In this document: positions 45,963 through 56,462 of the stretch, piece by piece
How the letters are laid out: every line of letters starts with the position of its first letter
Position numbering within the stretch: position 1 is the stretch's first letter
Made by a program: the position numbers and the translations under genes
From: Atrina japonica
Lineage: Eukaryota; Mollusca; Bivalvia; Pterioida; Pinnidae
NCBI GenBank assembly: GCA_030159075.1
Contig: BROG01000028.1
Span: 1,092,501-1,156,500 of the forward strand
DNA length: 64,000 nt
Reading direction: 5' to 3'
The notes under the pieces: generated by a model
Databases searched by the model: none
Told to the model about the DNA's origin: nothing
What the model saw: only the letters and a program-made list of their open reading frames with translations

Positions 45963-46090
45963 AATTCGAAAATTTGCCACCCATTTAATTTTTGTTATTT
46001 TCCCCTTAGATGAGAAGGCATATTTAAAATGAGTGAAATTTTCAAACTAAACAATTGAAGCAAATGCCATTACCTCTCATCCATAAGGGC
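45963..46090 (+). mobile_element. Short TIR repeat fragment
   Basis: CGAAAATTTGCCACCCATTT, TTATTTTCCCCTTAGATGAG and GGCATATTTAAAATGAGTGA match the first half of 20.7-kb and 10.6-kb copies. Confidence 0.5.
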
Positions 46091-46111
46091 TCTCAAAAAT
46101 TACCTGATGCA

Positions 46112-46372
46112 ATGCAGGGAGTTTACACCGTATAGTATGAGGCTGAAATAGGCTCTATTAACAGGGGGAAATGCATTTGTTTCCAAATTTGCTTTTGAAT
46201 TTTTCCGAAATTAAGTCAAAAGACAATGAATTAGAAGATATTCTTGTATTTTCAAATAGTTTTGTGTATTTTTAGATTTCACAATTTCAATAAAAAGTTG
46301 CTAAAATTCCCAATCCAAAAGACCCAAACCGTATTCTCAAAAGAGCATGGAAAATCCCTGCAGTGAGTGTTT
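46112..46372 (-). mobile_element. TIR repeat (CAGGGAGTTTAC family), reverse
   Basis: GCAGGGAGTTTACACCGTAT at the left and GCATGGAAAATCCCTGCAGT at the right are inverted; interior TTGCTAAAATTCCCAATCCA is shared in type with 10.9 and 53.0 kb. Confidence 0.55.
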
Positions 46373-46538
46373 GGAAAATATGTTGGCTAACTGGAAACAC
46401 CAGTAAATTAGAAATTTGACTATCCTTTCAGAGTTGTGTAGAGTTATGTCCCTTGGTTTGGACTACGAGAAACATTGGTTAACCACAGATCAGTCAGTTT
46501 TGTAACTTAAAGATTTTTGTATACTCTCCCATAATTGT

Positions 46539-46551
46539 ATATATATATATA

Positions 46552-46641
<90 letters not shown>
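46539..46641. repeat. TA microsatellite
   Basis: TA run of more than 45 units with one AATATG interruption. Confidence 0.95.
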
Positions 46642-47015
46642 CTCAGTGAACAGAATACACAAGATGATATTCCACAGTAAAAACCACTTTATATCCTGCA
46701 CATTTTAATAATGAGATAAGATCACCTTGTATATATTGACACACAAGTTCTGATTAGAGTACATTACAGCATAATCAGTACCCTTATCTCAGTGTTAAGA
46801 TCTTCATCTTCCTGCGTCCCACAGTATGGGGGTTGAAATCATTCTAACAAGCTTACTTTAAGCCATATACACATTTATAATTCTCAGCTGTAACCCATAC
46901 AAAAAGATAGACACTGGTATGTATTGCTGGAGTACATATGAACTTGATATGGTGGCCACAATAAAAACTGTTGTTAGAACCTACTTCATCATTAAACTGT
47001 GAAGGAATTTTTCAT
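46642..47015. other. Unannotated stretch
   Basis: No gene or repeat recognised. Confidence 0.3.
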
Positions 47016-47106
47016 TTAACTTGTTAACCCCTGAAAAACAATGGACTTTTGTATGATTCAATGACTTAGACCAATCCAAATCTGTCTTTAGGGATAAGTG
47101 TGTTAA
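47016..47106 (+). mobile_element. M1 MITE
   Basis: TTAACTTGTTAACCCCTGAA at the left; TAGGGATAAGTGTGTTAA at the right. Confidence 0.78.
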
Positions 47107-47139
47107 ATGTTAAATAGGCATTTATGTCAGAATAAAGAA

Positions 47140-47327
47140 TTTTTTGTTGGTGGTGGCATTCAGTATTTTTATCATGCAGAAGAAAACCTAGAGAAGGATG
47201 GCTAAACTTACACATAAGAAACTGGCAAACTTTTCCACATAATTAGTTTAGTTTCCAACATAACTGACCAATCACAGACTAGATGTCAGAGATGTGGTAG
47301 TTAAACCCTGATATTTAACTACTTGGC
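47140..47327 (-). mobile_element. SINE-B, reverse, decayed
   Basis: GTTGGTGGTGGCATTCAGTA, AGAAACTGGCAAACTTTTCC, TTAGTTTCCAACATAACTGA and TGATATTTAACTACTTGGCT are SINE-B landmarks in reverse order. Confidence 0.65.
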
Positions 47328-47414
47328 TAACTCACCAACCCCTAAAGACACATTTGGACTGGTGTAAGTCATTGATTTACAGAAGAGTTCATTTTTTTAA
47401 GGGTTGATGTGTTA
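47328..47414 (-). mobile_element. M1 MITE, reverse
   Basis: TAACTCACCAACCCCTAAAG, GTCATTGATTTACAGAAGAG and AAGGGTTGATGTGTTA. It sits right against, or inside, the head of the decayed SINE-B. Confidence 0.76.
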
Positions 47415-47638
47415 CAAAAAGTATTTCCAGTACAATTTGGATGAAGAAGATTGGGTTTTTATACTGTGTATAAAAATTTTACCATTGGTCATATGCATGC
47501 ATCTGTTAGGTTATAAATAAACTAGTATTACTGGCCACTTAAACTGACCACTCTATCGGATCAGCTTACCAAAATTAACAACTAATAGTCATGTGTACAT
47601 CTACCTGTGTATTATGGGTCCACATTAAGATTAAGAAC

Positions 47639-47729
47639 TTAACTCATCATCCCCTGAAAAACAATGGACTCTTCTGTAAATCAATAACTTAGACAAGTCC
47701 AAATGTGTGTTTAGGGGTGAATGAGTTAA
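47639..47729 (+). mobile_element. M1 MITE, near consensus
   Basis: TTAACTCATCATCCCCTGAA at the left; TTAGGGGTGAATGAGTTAA at the right; intact TTAA at both edges. Confidence 0.82.
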
Positions 47730-48210
47730 GGTAATATAAAGGTGATCATTATTGCTATCATACCTGCATGTTACAGTCATTCCTTTTAGTGTAACAACAA
47801 TTTCTGTTATTTTGTGACCAACACATCTCTATGTAAGTGAGCAACACGTACCTCTCCACATGTCTACATAAGTGACCAACAGATGGATATATAAACACCT
47901 GTTGTAGTGTAGTGTCTAGTGATTATCCAAAGACAAGTGATAAATTGTAAGAAGACCTGTGGTGTTGTATCTGTCAGTTTACAGAATTTGTTTTACCCAC
48001 TGACCTCACCTGTAGCTGAGTGATGTCAAGTTGAGGTTGTGCTGACATTTTTAATTTCTTTGATGCAACACTTAATACAGAAAAAAATGGAAAAAGAAAA
48101 AAAGTAATTTTTCTTTTTTTTAAAGACTGAATTTGAATTATCACTATCAATAATTTCAGTCATATGGTGGCAACTACCAGGTAATTTTTAGTGATAGAAG
48201 AACAAGGTCT
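47730..48210. other. Unannotated stretch
   Basis: Repeated GTGACCAACA.A words (47,814, 47,870) hint at a short decayed tandem repeat; no gene. Confidence 0.3.
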
Positions 48211-48478
48211 TGTCCGATTCACATATGATGGCAGCTAGGGCGGAGTAACCTTTTGATTTTCATACTCAATTTTCGGTTATGACAAGCTGCACAAGAAAAA
48301 CATTTTGTTCCTCACTGGATACTCTCTGATGTATGGTGACAAGTAGGAATGATTACTCTAGTCGGTGTTATTTTAATGTCATGCTTTATTACCTAAAATG
48401 TAAACTTGTCCAGGTCATAAAAGGGTTCGCAAGACTCCGCCCCACCAGGTTATATGGATTTTACTATACCTCGGAAGA
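48211..48478 (+). mobile_element. M5 MITE, 268 bp
   Basis: TGTCCGATTCACATATGATG to ACCAGGTTATATGGATTTTA then CTATA; collinear over its whole length with the 9.0-kb copy. Confidence 0.8.
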
Positions 48479-48612
48479 GACCACCAACCTTAAGCAAGTA
48501 AACTGCAACACAAAATCAGCCTAGGTTCTAGTAGGACTCAAGCCCACTCTGACTAGCTGTGAGAGACCTTATGATTTAAAGTGTGATTGATGTAACTATC
48601 TGGCCCCTTTCT
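48479..48612 (-). mobile_element. SINE-B, reverse, 5' half
   Basis: AAGTAAACTGCAACACAAAA, AGCCTAGGTTCTAGTAGGAC, TCAAGCCCACTCTGACTAGC and AAAGTGTGATTGATGTAACT. Directly abuts the M5 end. Confidence 0.75.
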
Positions 48613-49500
48613 CTATTGCCAAGGCAATGCAAGGCAGATTACAGATGTAACTGGGGATTGGGGAAAGGAATGAACCTTCACCTGACATATGGGAATTTAT
48701 TTGGTGCAAAAAATTTTTATCTCTTTTTTAATGTATATATGTAGCATTGACAATGTCCAGTGAGTACTGTACAGTGCGAAAATAACTTTCAGTGTTGATA
48801 TTGGCTATAATCATGGAATTGATAGACCGGTGAATCTAAGAAATGGTGAATAATTAATTTTTAGTGAAATTATATATCTACATAATATATTGTGGGCTGC
48901 CTTTGCAAGAGCTGATGTTATTTTAAGCTAGTAACAATCCACAGATTTAAAGAACAAACGGTCATTTCAGAAGAGAGAAAAACTTGAAAATTACAACCCG
49001 TCATATTAAAGCGCCCTGTACAGTAAGTGTAATTCCAGATATCTTTCTCAAATATAATACTGACGTAGAGCAAAAAAGTAGGGTAAAGTAGATCTAATAA
49101 GGAATGTATACATCTCATGAGCACAAGGTCGCATATGTCACCATTTGGGGGCTATCTTTCAAAATTTTTTGTGTGTCAACCCAGTTAACCCTACAGACCA
49201 TAATGAACTTGTCTTAAACAATATAAAAGAGCATATACCATTCAGATACTCAGATGTGAATGGATTAATCTTGATATGACATCACATTGTTGTATTGCCT
49301 CATCTTGGTGCCTTTTGTCAGCCATGATCACATGCATTCATCTCTATATAGTGAAGAGTTCTTGTCAGAATTGAAAAAAAACAAGAACAACACCAACACA
49401 GTAATTCATGTATCCAAACAAATAAAATGTAAGGAGGCCACAATACACGTAAATATGCACATCTATGTCTTACTGTCAATAAATGTAGGTTGTGAATTCC
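48613..49500. other. Unannotated stretch
   Basis: No supported gene. CCAGTTAACCCTACAGACCA near 49,180 and GTGAATGGATTAATC near 49,256 may mark a decayed TIR element. Confidence 0.3.
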
Positions 49501-49504
49501 CATA

Positions 49505-49764
49505 TACAGTCAAACTTGCATAAACTCATCAACCCCTGAAAAACAATGGACTCTTCTGTAAAACAATGACTTAGGCCAGTCCAAATGTGTCTTTAGTGAA
49601 TGAGTTGAAGACCACCTCTGTATAAAGGACACCTGCCTATAAAGGTAATATGAACAAAATCTTTATTAACTTTTTATTCATAATGAATAAACACCTCTTC
49701 ATAAAATCTTGCTGTCTATAATGGCTGTTCCTTTGAGTTACCTTTGTAGAGCAGTTTGACTGTA
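49505..49764 (+). mobile_element. M2 MITE carrying a nested M1
   Basis: TACAGTCAAACTTGCA (49505-49520) is followed by an M1 element and then by GACCACCTCTGTATAAAGGA, CACCTGCCTATAAAGG and the end GTTTGACTGTA. Removing the M1 restores collinearity with the 20.4-kb copy. Confidence 0.82.
49521..49609 (+). mobile_element. M1 MITE nested in M2
   Basis: TAAACTCATCAACCCCTGAA at the left; TTTAGTGAATGAGTTGAA at the right. Where the intact M2 reads GCATTAAGAGCC, this copy has GCATAA-[M1]-TTGAAGACC, consistent with a duplicated TTAA target that has since mutated at one base on each side. Confidence 0.82.
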
Positions 49765-50086
49765 CAGGAAGCTTCCAGGGGTGAACAAAAAATAAATAAA
49801 TAAAATAAACAAATATAAGGCTTCATATCCTATATCATATGACATACATAATCAATGTAAATCCTGTATATTTTATTTTGTGATACTCCAAAAACAGTAT
49901 CAGATTTATAGACTCTTGTAAGACACTCAAAGTCAATATGAAACTCTTATGAACATAACTCCAATTTAAGTTAGTACAAGATTTTATCATTTCTTGTGAT
50001 GAAAATGTAAATGATGTGATAGGATTTATATATACAATACCTAAAAAAAATACCTATATCTGTGTAAGTCTGTATCTGTCTAGCTG

Positions 50087-50141
50087 TCTATCTTTCTATC
50101 TGTCTGTCTGTCTGTCTGTCTATCTGTCTGTCTGTCTGTGA
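50087..50141. repeat. CTGT microsatellite
   Basis: About 11 CTGT units with CTAT variants. Confidence 0.93.
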
Positions 50142-50361
50142 TTGTGTAAAATTACACACCAGACACAGCACCTAACACAGACCACTGTTAAAATGTGGGA
50201 AGACCTAATCAACATGTGGTTTTGTTATCGTCAAGTTTGCATAACACATTGTCAGTTTTCCCAGACTTGCAACCTCTGATCAATTCTAACAATGTGTGAA
50301 GTGACATTTCTACAGCAGAAAGTATTTGTGTTAGATACATTAAGAATACAATGCTGATATC

Positions 50362-50940
50362 CATCAGAGGTACATGTCGTCATAGATTAGTGAATGTACG
50401 TATGTGTTCTATATTAGAGCTAGAATTAGGCTATACCCATCAGAGGTACGTGTCGTCATAGATTAGTGAATGTACGTATGTGTTCCATATTAGACCTAGA
50501 ATTAGGCTATATCCATCAGAGGTACATGTCGTCATAGATTAGTGAATGTACGTATGTGTTCCATGTCAGAGCTAGAATTAGGCTATACCCATCAGAGGTA
50601 CATGTCGTCATAGATTAGTGAATGTACGTATGTGTTCCATATTAGACCTAGAATTAGGCTATACCCATCAGAGGTACATGTCGTCATAGATTAGTGAATG
50701 TACGTATGTGTTCCATATCAGAGCTAGAATTAGGCTATACCCATCAGAGGTACATGTCGTCATAGATTAGGGAATGTACGTATGTGTTCCATATTAGACC
50801 TAGAATTAGGCTATACCCATCAGAGGTACATGTCGTCATAGATTAGTGAATGTAGGTATGTGTTCCATATCAGAGCTAGAATTAGGCTATACCCATCAGA
50901 GGTACGTGTCGTCATATGTGCTCCATATCAGAGCTAGGCC
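50362..50940 (+). repeat. 77-bp minisatellite with dimeric order, about 7.5 copies
   Basis: Unit CATCAGAGGTACATGTCGTC, ATAGATTAGTGAATGTACGT, ATGTGTTCCATATCAGAGCT, AGAATTAGGCTATACCC. Copies alternate between CAGAGCT/TAGAGCT and TAGACCT versions in strict order along the array. The last unit has an internal deletion (CGTCATATGTGCTCC). Copies are otherwise nearly identical. Confidence 0.96.
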
Positions 50941-51365
50941 ATGTAATAGTCTGGTATATTGTTTAATGACAAAGTTTTAAGCTGAATATCTATTTTTAGT
51001 TATTTATGTTCATTGGATCTTGCTTCTCTTATTTCCAAAGAGTTTCTCATCTGTATTCTCTCTGTGTATGGGGTATATGGGGGATGCTTTTGTTATGATT
51101 ATTTATATATACGTTGGTCCATGTGTCCAGGTGAATTAAGGGACAGGTTATCCTAAAAATTTTGACAATATTTTTGTCTTGTTTCATTTGTAATATTCGT
51201 GCTTGATATCATTTGTTTTATGACTTGTATCAGTGCTTTATATTTGTATATGGGAGCAGGGGTAAAGATAGCATTTGACCTTTTGACATTGAACAAGGAA
51301 GGTATAGCCCACTCCTTCTATTTTTAATAAAGTCATTATAAATACTGAGGCAACTTTATATAAGT
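50941..51365. other. Unannotated stretch
   Basis: No gene or repeat recognised. Confidence 0.3.
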
Positions 51366-51535
51366 AAACATGTATTTAAGACCACCTCTGTATAAACGGC
51401 ACCTGCCTTTATAACAGTCATTCAAAAACATCTTTTGTTAATATTTTCATAGAATAAATCTCTTTATAAAGGCCACCTGTCAATAATGGCTACTTTTGCC
51501 TGTTCCCTTGAGTGGCTTTTATAGACAAGTTTGAT
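51366..51535 (+). mobile_element. M2 MITE, ends eroded
   Basis: ACCACCTCTGTATAAACGGC, CTCTTTATAAAGGCCACCTG, GCTACTTTTGCCTGTTCCCT and GACAAGTTTGA match the 20.4-kb copy; the terminal TACAGT/ACTGTA are lost. Confidence 0.7.
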
Positions 51536-52022
51536 TTTTCTTCTGTTTTAGATGAATCACATAAAGCCATGATGCTTCGGTCATTTAATGCTGTTGGTAT
51601 GATCATGGTATAGCCAAAGGATGTATTTCTTGTATTTATTTGTGTCGAAATGGACTACTTGAAGTTGAATCGAGTTTAAAGTGAAAGTAGATATATATGT
51701 TTATGAGATAGAGAGACAAGTGGAGAAAAATAGATAATTGATATTCAATCTGCTTCAAGCAATCATTAACAGTAAATGACAGATATGTATGACCTTTTTG
51801 AACTTTTGGTTTGCTTAAGGTATATATACCAGCTGATTATGATACTACATAAAATTCATAAGATGCAGACATCATTCATACCATTCATATGTTATTTCCT
51901 GTATGATTGAGATAAAACAAAATGTGTGTAGTTTTGAACTGTAACAGCACATGTATTTCCTTAAGTGTTATCTGTTAAGTCAAAATGTTTGAGTAAAACA
52001 GTGTATTTTCTGAGTTTCTAGA
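51536..52022. other. Unannotated stretch
   Basis: No gene or repeat recognised. Confidence 0.3.
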
Positions 52023-52179
52023 TACAGGGAAACTTGTATATAAAGACCCCCTTAAGGACACAACAAAACTGGTCTTTATAGGGAGGTGGTCTTTATATAG
52101 AGGTTGATTTATACACAAATGGTACCATTATGACCAGGTGGTCTTTATACACAGGTGGTTGCAAAAGCAAGTTTTACTA
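52023..52179 (+). mobile_element. M4 MITE
   Basis: TACAGGGAAACTTGTATATA, GTCTTTATAGGGAGGTGGTC, GATTTATACACAAATGGTAC and AAGCAAGTTTTACTA; collinear with the 4.7-kb copy. Confidence 0.75.
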
Positions 52180-52291
52180 CAAACAGCTGATGCCTATTTG
52201 TTTACTTTTTTCGAAAATAAAATAAAACCTTATTTGATCTATATATCTTTTCTATGATGTAGAGATCTAGCAAATGTTTATAATTAAATTA

Positions 52292-52939
52292 TAAGGATTA
52301 ACTTTTAACATCTTTGCTATTTACTGAAAGTAACTGGCATGAGGCAGAGAACATTTTCCTGTATTGCGCTCTGTGTTATACAAGGTATACTCTGCTGCTC
52401 CGAGCAATACAAGGTGTACTCTGCTGCTCCACGCAATACAAGGTGTACTCGGCTGCTCCACGCAATACAAGGTGTACTCGGCTGCTCCACGCAATACAAG
52501 GTGTACTCTGCTGCTCCAAGCAATACAAGGTGTACTCGGCTGCTCCGCACAATACAAGGTGTACTCTGCTGCTTTGCACAATACAAGGTGTACTCTGCTG
52601 CTTCGAGCAAAACAAGGTGTACTCTGCTGCTCCGCACAATACAAGGTGCACTCTGCTGCTCCACGCAATACAAGGTGTAATCTGCTGCTCTCGCAATACA
52701 AGGTATACTCTGCTGCTCCGCGCAATACAAGGTATACTCTGCTGCTCCACGTAATACAAGGTGTACTCTGCTGCTCCGCGCAATACAAGGTGTACTCTGC
52801 TGTTCCGCGCAATACAAGGTGTACTCTGCTGCTCCGCGCAATACAAGGTGTACTCTGCTGTTCCGCGCAATACAAGGTGTACTCTGCCTCATGTCAGTTA
52901 ACTTTCAGTAAATAGCAAAGATGTTACAGTTAATCCTTA
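52292..52939. mobile_element. Inverted-repeat unit enclosing a 29-bp tandem array
   Basis: Left arm 52292-52349 and right arm 52882-52939 are reverse complements over about 58 bp with about three differences (TAAGGATTAAC, ATCTTTGCTATTTACTGAAA, GGCATGAGGCAGAG against CTCTGCCTCATGTC, TTTCAGTAAATAGCAAAGAT, GTTAATCCTTA). Weaker pairing continues inward to GTATTGCGC (52361) and GCGCAATAC (52865). The space between the arms is almost all 29-bp tandem repeat. No transposase; no clear target duplication. The layout (inverted repeats around a tandem core) recalls the non-coding pearl elements of bivalves, but I cannot show kinship. Confidence 0.85.
52370..52881 (+). repeat. 29-bp minisatellite, about 17 copies
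   Basis: Unit GTACTCTGCTGCTCCGCGCA then ATACAAGGT. It has no stop in any frame and its length is not a multiple of three, so five long frames open across it on both strands; all are artefacts. Variation is mainly in the CCGCGC/CCACGC/CCGAGC/TTGCAC segment. Confidence 0.97.
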
Positions 52940-53003
52940 AATATACCTACAGCAGGAACAATATTTAAGATAAGATTTCTGAGACAGTAAAATCTCATAT
53001 TCC

Positions 53004-53352
53004 AGGGCTTTTTTTCCTCCAAATATAGACAATATTGGGCTATAATTCCCAATCGCAAATTATTATTATTATTTTTTTTTCACACTTTTTGGCCTAAAAT
53101 TCCCAATATGATACATAACATCTTTTCATTAATTTTCATTTTTATGCTGATATTTTCTATCATAATTTTTCTTGAAAGTTGAAATATGACAGCGTAACAA
53201 TAAGAAAGATAAAACGAAATAGCAAATAGCAAAATAAATGAAACAAAAAATAGAAGAATCAGAGAGAAAATCCCTATTTTGATCCAAAATGCTTTGAAAT
53301 TCCCAATTCCAGATCCATGGGCCAACTTCCTAGAAAGATCAGAAGAAGCCCT
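53004..53352. mobile_element. AGGGCTTTTTTTC TIR element, about 350 bp
   Basis: AGGGCTTTTTTTCCTCCAAA at the left and AAGATCAGAAGAAGCCCT at the right are inverted; ATTGGGCTATAATTCCCAAT and GAAATTCCCAATTCCAGATC flank the AT-rich centre. Non-coding. Confidence 0.6.
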
Positions 53353-53656
53353 ATGTTCTATATACATGTATGTAGGTAATTGTACAGTTTATCTCTTTCA
53401 TTTCTCCTTAAGTTGGGTGGTAAGTTGGGAGGGGGCACAGTTCCCCATTGGTCTAATGATTGCACATGACAGGACAAAATTGAAGAATGGATGTAGTTAT
53501 TGAGAATATACCATTTTTACATAGAAAACAAGGGAGTACATAGTTATAATTATTGAGTTCTGGCTGTCCAAGTTTATAAAACCCGTTATCCATGAATCTA
53601 GGGGTTTTAATTGTTATCAGGGATGGAGGTTTTCATCTCTTGTTGTTATGGTATAA

Positions 53657-53744
53657 ACACATTCACCACTAAAGACACATTTGGACTATTCTGAGACATT
53701 GATTTACAGAAGAGTCCATTGATTTATCAGGGGTTGATAGTTAA
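53657..53744 (-). mobile_element. M1 MITE, reverse
   Basis: CATTCACCACTAAAGACACA, TTGATTTACAGAAGAGTCCA and CAGGGGTTGATAGTTAA. Confidence 0.75.
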
Positions 53745-54778
53745 GGGTAACTAGATGTAACAGATAATACATTTCTGAAACTAATGTGTTAAGTCCAGGC
53801 CTGAAGATTAATGATACAATGATAAAATGATCCCTGAAGCCTGACTTTCTGATATAAAAAATGTCTATATCTCCGATAAATAGGCTTGTAATAAGTAAAT
53901 ACAGGTGTTTCTGTGTGTGAACCAGGTGTTTTAGCATATCAGTTATTTTTTTTTTATTTACTTTTGTGATTTATGAATACTGCCAAGGGGAGATAATCAG
54001 AGGTATAAAAATGGTATTCTTATCTTAGTTTTTTAAAAAAAACTCTTGTTCTTATATCATCAACACTATCTTTAATTTACATAACAGAAATAAATAGATA
54101 AAATATTTATACAAATATTAATATTACTTTATTAAGTAATATATGGTTGCATGGAACATGACAAAGTATTTTAATTTTATCTGAATGACTTCCTTCCTTT
54201 TAATTTGCGTATGTATTTCAGCTATGTTAAGTGACGATTTCAACGTCACTCAAATGTACTAGAGTATTTTGATCCAATGATTGTATCTATATCATTATGA
54301 TTCGGGGGTGGCACTTGATAACTTTGGAAAAGGTTCATCATATATAAGCATGTTTCCTGTATGTATTTATCACAAATTATAAAATGAGCATACAACAGGG
54401 TGCACGTATAAATAATGACTTTCAAGAAATATCCGCAATTTTACAAGAATGTAAGTTCATGATGACATTTTCACAAATTATCTATCTTTGACACAATTTT
54501 TTTCTATTCATTGGTTTAAAATGTGCCGTCTTTATTTGGCTTTGGTAATGGTTTAAAAATGTTAAGAATTTCTTTCCATATTATCTTTAACATGTACAAT
54601 GTAGAAAAGGCCACACATGTCATTATGAATAAACTTAAAAATAGAAAAGGTCACACATGTCTTTGTAAAGAAAAACCTGACAGAAATATTTCAATTATTT
54701 TTTTTTCAAAATTATTATATGATATTTGTTTTATTTACTATTTCACCCCTACATACTGACTTCTACTAGCCTATTTCA
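53745..54778. other. Unannotated stretch
   Basis: No supported gene. AAAAGG.CACACATGTC occurs twice near 54,605 and 54,646 (short local duplication). Confidence 0.3.
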
Positions 54779-54922
54779 TTGATCTAGGCTGGAGTGCATA
54801 GTTTTAAGTGGTGCTGACCAATTGTTTACATTTCTGTCATGCATTTTGTATTGATCTAGGTTGGAGTGCATAGTTTTAAGTGGTGCTGACCAATTGTTTA
54901 CATTTCTGTCATGTATTTTGTA
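54779..54922 (+). repeat. Tandem duplication, 72-bp period
   Basis: TTGATCTAGGCTGGAGTGCA through TTCTGTCATGCATTTTGTA is present twice in a row with two differences. Confidence 0.92.
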
Positions 54923-55392
54923 TTTTATACTTGAACATATTCTCTGATAAAAAGAGTCTCTTGTGGATGCTTACAGTAAAATGGTGGTTTGATACATGAA
55001 CATCTATAAATTTGTAATGTTTATGCTTTGTTTTGTCACCATATTGACTCAAATTACATGTACATACTGTCATCCACTGCTCACTGCCATTACTTATTCA
55101 ACACATAATTGTTGTATTTGGCCCTATTCATCAAGTTACTGTATGTGTATTTAAATTAGCTTACTCATATTTTAGCACTCTTATGGGGTATATGCATGTA
55201 CTTATTAGCACAATCTTGAATTTGTGCCATTAATTTCATTGGCTTTGTTGTGTATACGGAATGACAGGATGAAGAAATTTTGGTGCTATTCTTGAATTAG
55301 TACAATGACTTGAGCGCAGAAGGTGCTAATATTAGAATACGGCTAAAATAAGAACACGCACAGTAATATTTTATTTTTTTTACTTTTTTCAG
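54923..55392. other. Upstream flank of KAZN exon
   Basis: AT-rich intron sequence. A long T-rich tract ending TTTTTTTTACTTTTTTCAG immediately precedes the exon and is a strong 3' splice site. Confidence 0.6.
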
Positions 55393-55734
55393 CAATTCAA
55401 TCACTGGATTCTCTGAATGACCAAATTGTGCAATATATCTTTACACCCAGCAATGGAGATATTAATCTGGACAAAGACTTGTGTCCGCTGGAACAAGAAA
55501 CATTAAAGTCGTCCATGATACTGATTCGACGACTTTTACAAGACGCGCAGAGTAAATTTCGTAAAATGGTGGAGAACAACAAACAGTTAGCAGCAAGAAT
55601 CGACGGTTCTATTCATACAGCGAATCAAGAGGTTAATGCTTTGAGGGCCGAATTAAAAGATACCAACAAAAGGCTTTCTCTGATTGGCTCAACGCCTAAT
55701 GGTAAAGATTGCGGAACTCAATATGAAAGTGAAT
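55393..55734 (+). CDS. KAZN: Kazrin orthologue, internal coiled-coil exon
   Basis: A 342-bp internal exon with acceptor TTTTTTCAG before 55393 and donor GTAAGT at 55735. Its first two bases complete a codon from an upstream exon; the last base (T) starts a codon finished in the next exon. It encodes about 113 residues with no stop. The core, NKQLAARIDGSIHTANQEV then NALRAELKDTNKRL, closely matches the coiled-coil start of vertebrate kazrin as I recall it (NKQLALRIDG, TNLRAELTATNRRL). The preceding ETLKSSMILIRRLLQDAQSK and FRKMVENN extend the coil upstream. Kazrin is a cytoplasmic and junctional scaffold with an N-terminal coiled coil that binds periplakin and other partners, and C-terminal SAM domains in long isoforms; none of those C-terminal domains is in this window. 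No initiator codon is claimed here: this is internal coding sequence. Base composition is visibly more GC-rich than the flanks. Identity is from memory, without a search. Confidence 0.88.
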
Positions 55735-55772
55735 GTAAGTTTTAAATTTTTTTTGCTTTAACTCATACTTAG

Positions 55773-56462
55773 AACCAATAAAGTGGTAGAGCCATTGGAG
55801 GGGTCTAACACTGGTTATAATGCAAACATTGACTACAAAAACCAGTGAAGTGGTACACTGGTTGTTAAGCAAACACTGACTTACTGAGAGCCAGTGGAGT
55901 GTCTAACACTGGTTGTTAAGCAAACATTGACTTACTGAGAGCCAGTGGAGTGGTAGAGCCAGTTGAGTGGTCTAACACTGGTTGTTAAGCAAACACTGAC
56001 TTACTGAGAGCCAGTGGAGTGTCTAACACTGGTTGTTAAGCAAACTTTGACTTACTGAGAGCCAGTGGAGTGGTAGAGCCAGTGGAGTGGTCTAACACTG
56101 GTTGTTATGTAAACACTGACACACTGAGAGCCAGTGGAGGGGTCTGACACTGGTTGTTAAGCATACATTGACTTACTGAGAGCCAGTGGAGTGGTAGAGC
56201 CAGTGGAGTGGTCTGGCACTGGTTGTTAAGAAAACACTGACTACTTAGAGCCTGTGGAGGGGTCTGACACTGGTTGTTAAGCAAACATTGACTTACTGAG
56301 AGCCAGTGGAGTGGTATAGCCAATGGAGTGGTCTGGCACTGGTTGTTAAGAAAAAACTGACTACTTAGAGCTAGTGGAGTGGTCTGACACTGGTTGTTAT
56401 GCAGACACTGACTTCTTAGAGCCAGTGGAGTGGTCTGGCACTGGTTGTTAAGCAAACACTGT
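55773..56462 (+). repeat. 52-bp minisatellite in KAZN intron
   Basis: Unit GCCAGTGGAGTGGTCTAACA, CTGGTTGTTAAGCAAACACT, GACTTACTGAGA; about 12 units, several carrying an extra 18-bp GCCAGTGGAGTGGTAGAG block. It begins about 40 bp after the exon's donor. The Gln/Cys-rich open frame on the minus strand is repeat read-through. Confidence 0.95.

Noticed and set aside
52314..52915. Five open frames of 113-191 codons on both strands
   Set aside because: The 29-bp unit has no stop in these frames and shifts frame each copy; simultaneous opening on both strands shows an artefact, not a protein.
1..55392. A further upstream KAZN exon
   Set aside because: One must exist because the 55,393 exon starts mid-codon, but I found no segment with convincing kazrin-like peptide plus splice sites; it is probably outside the window.
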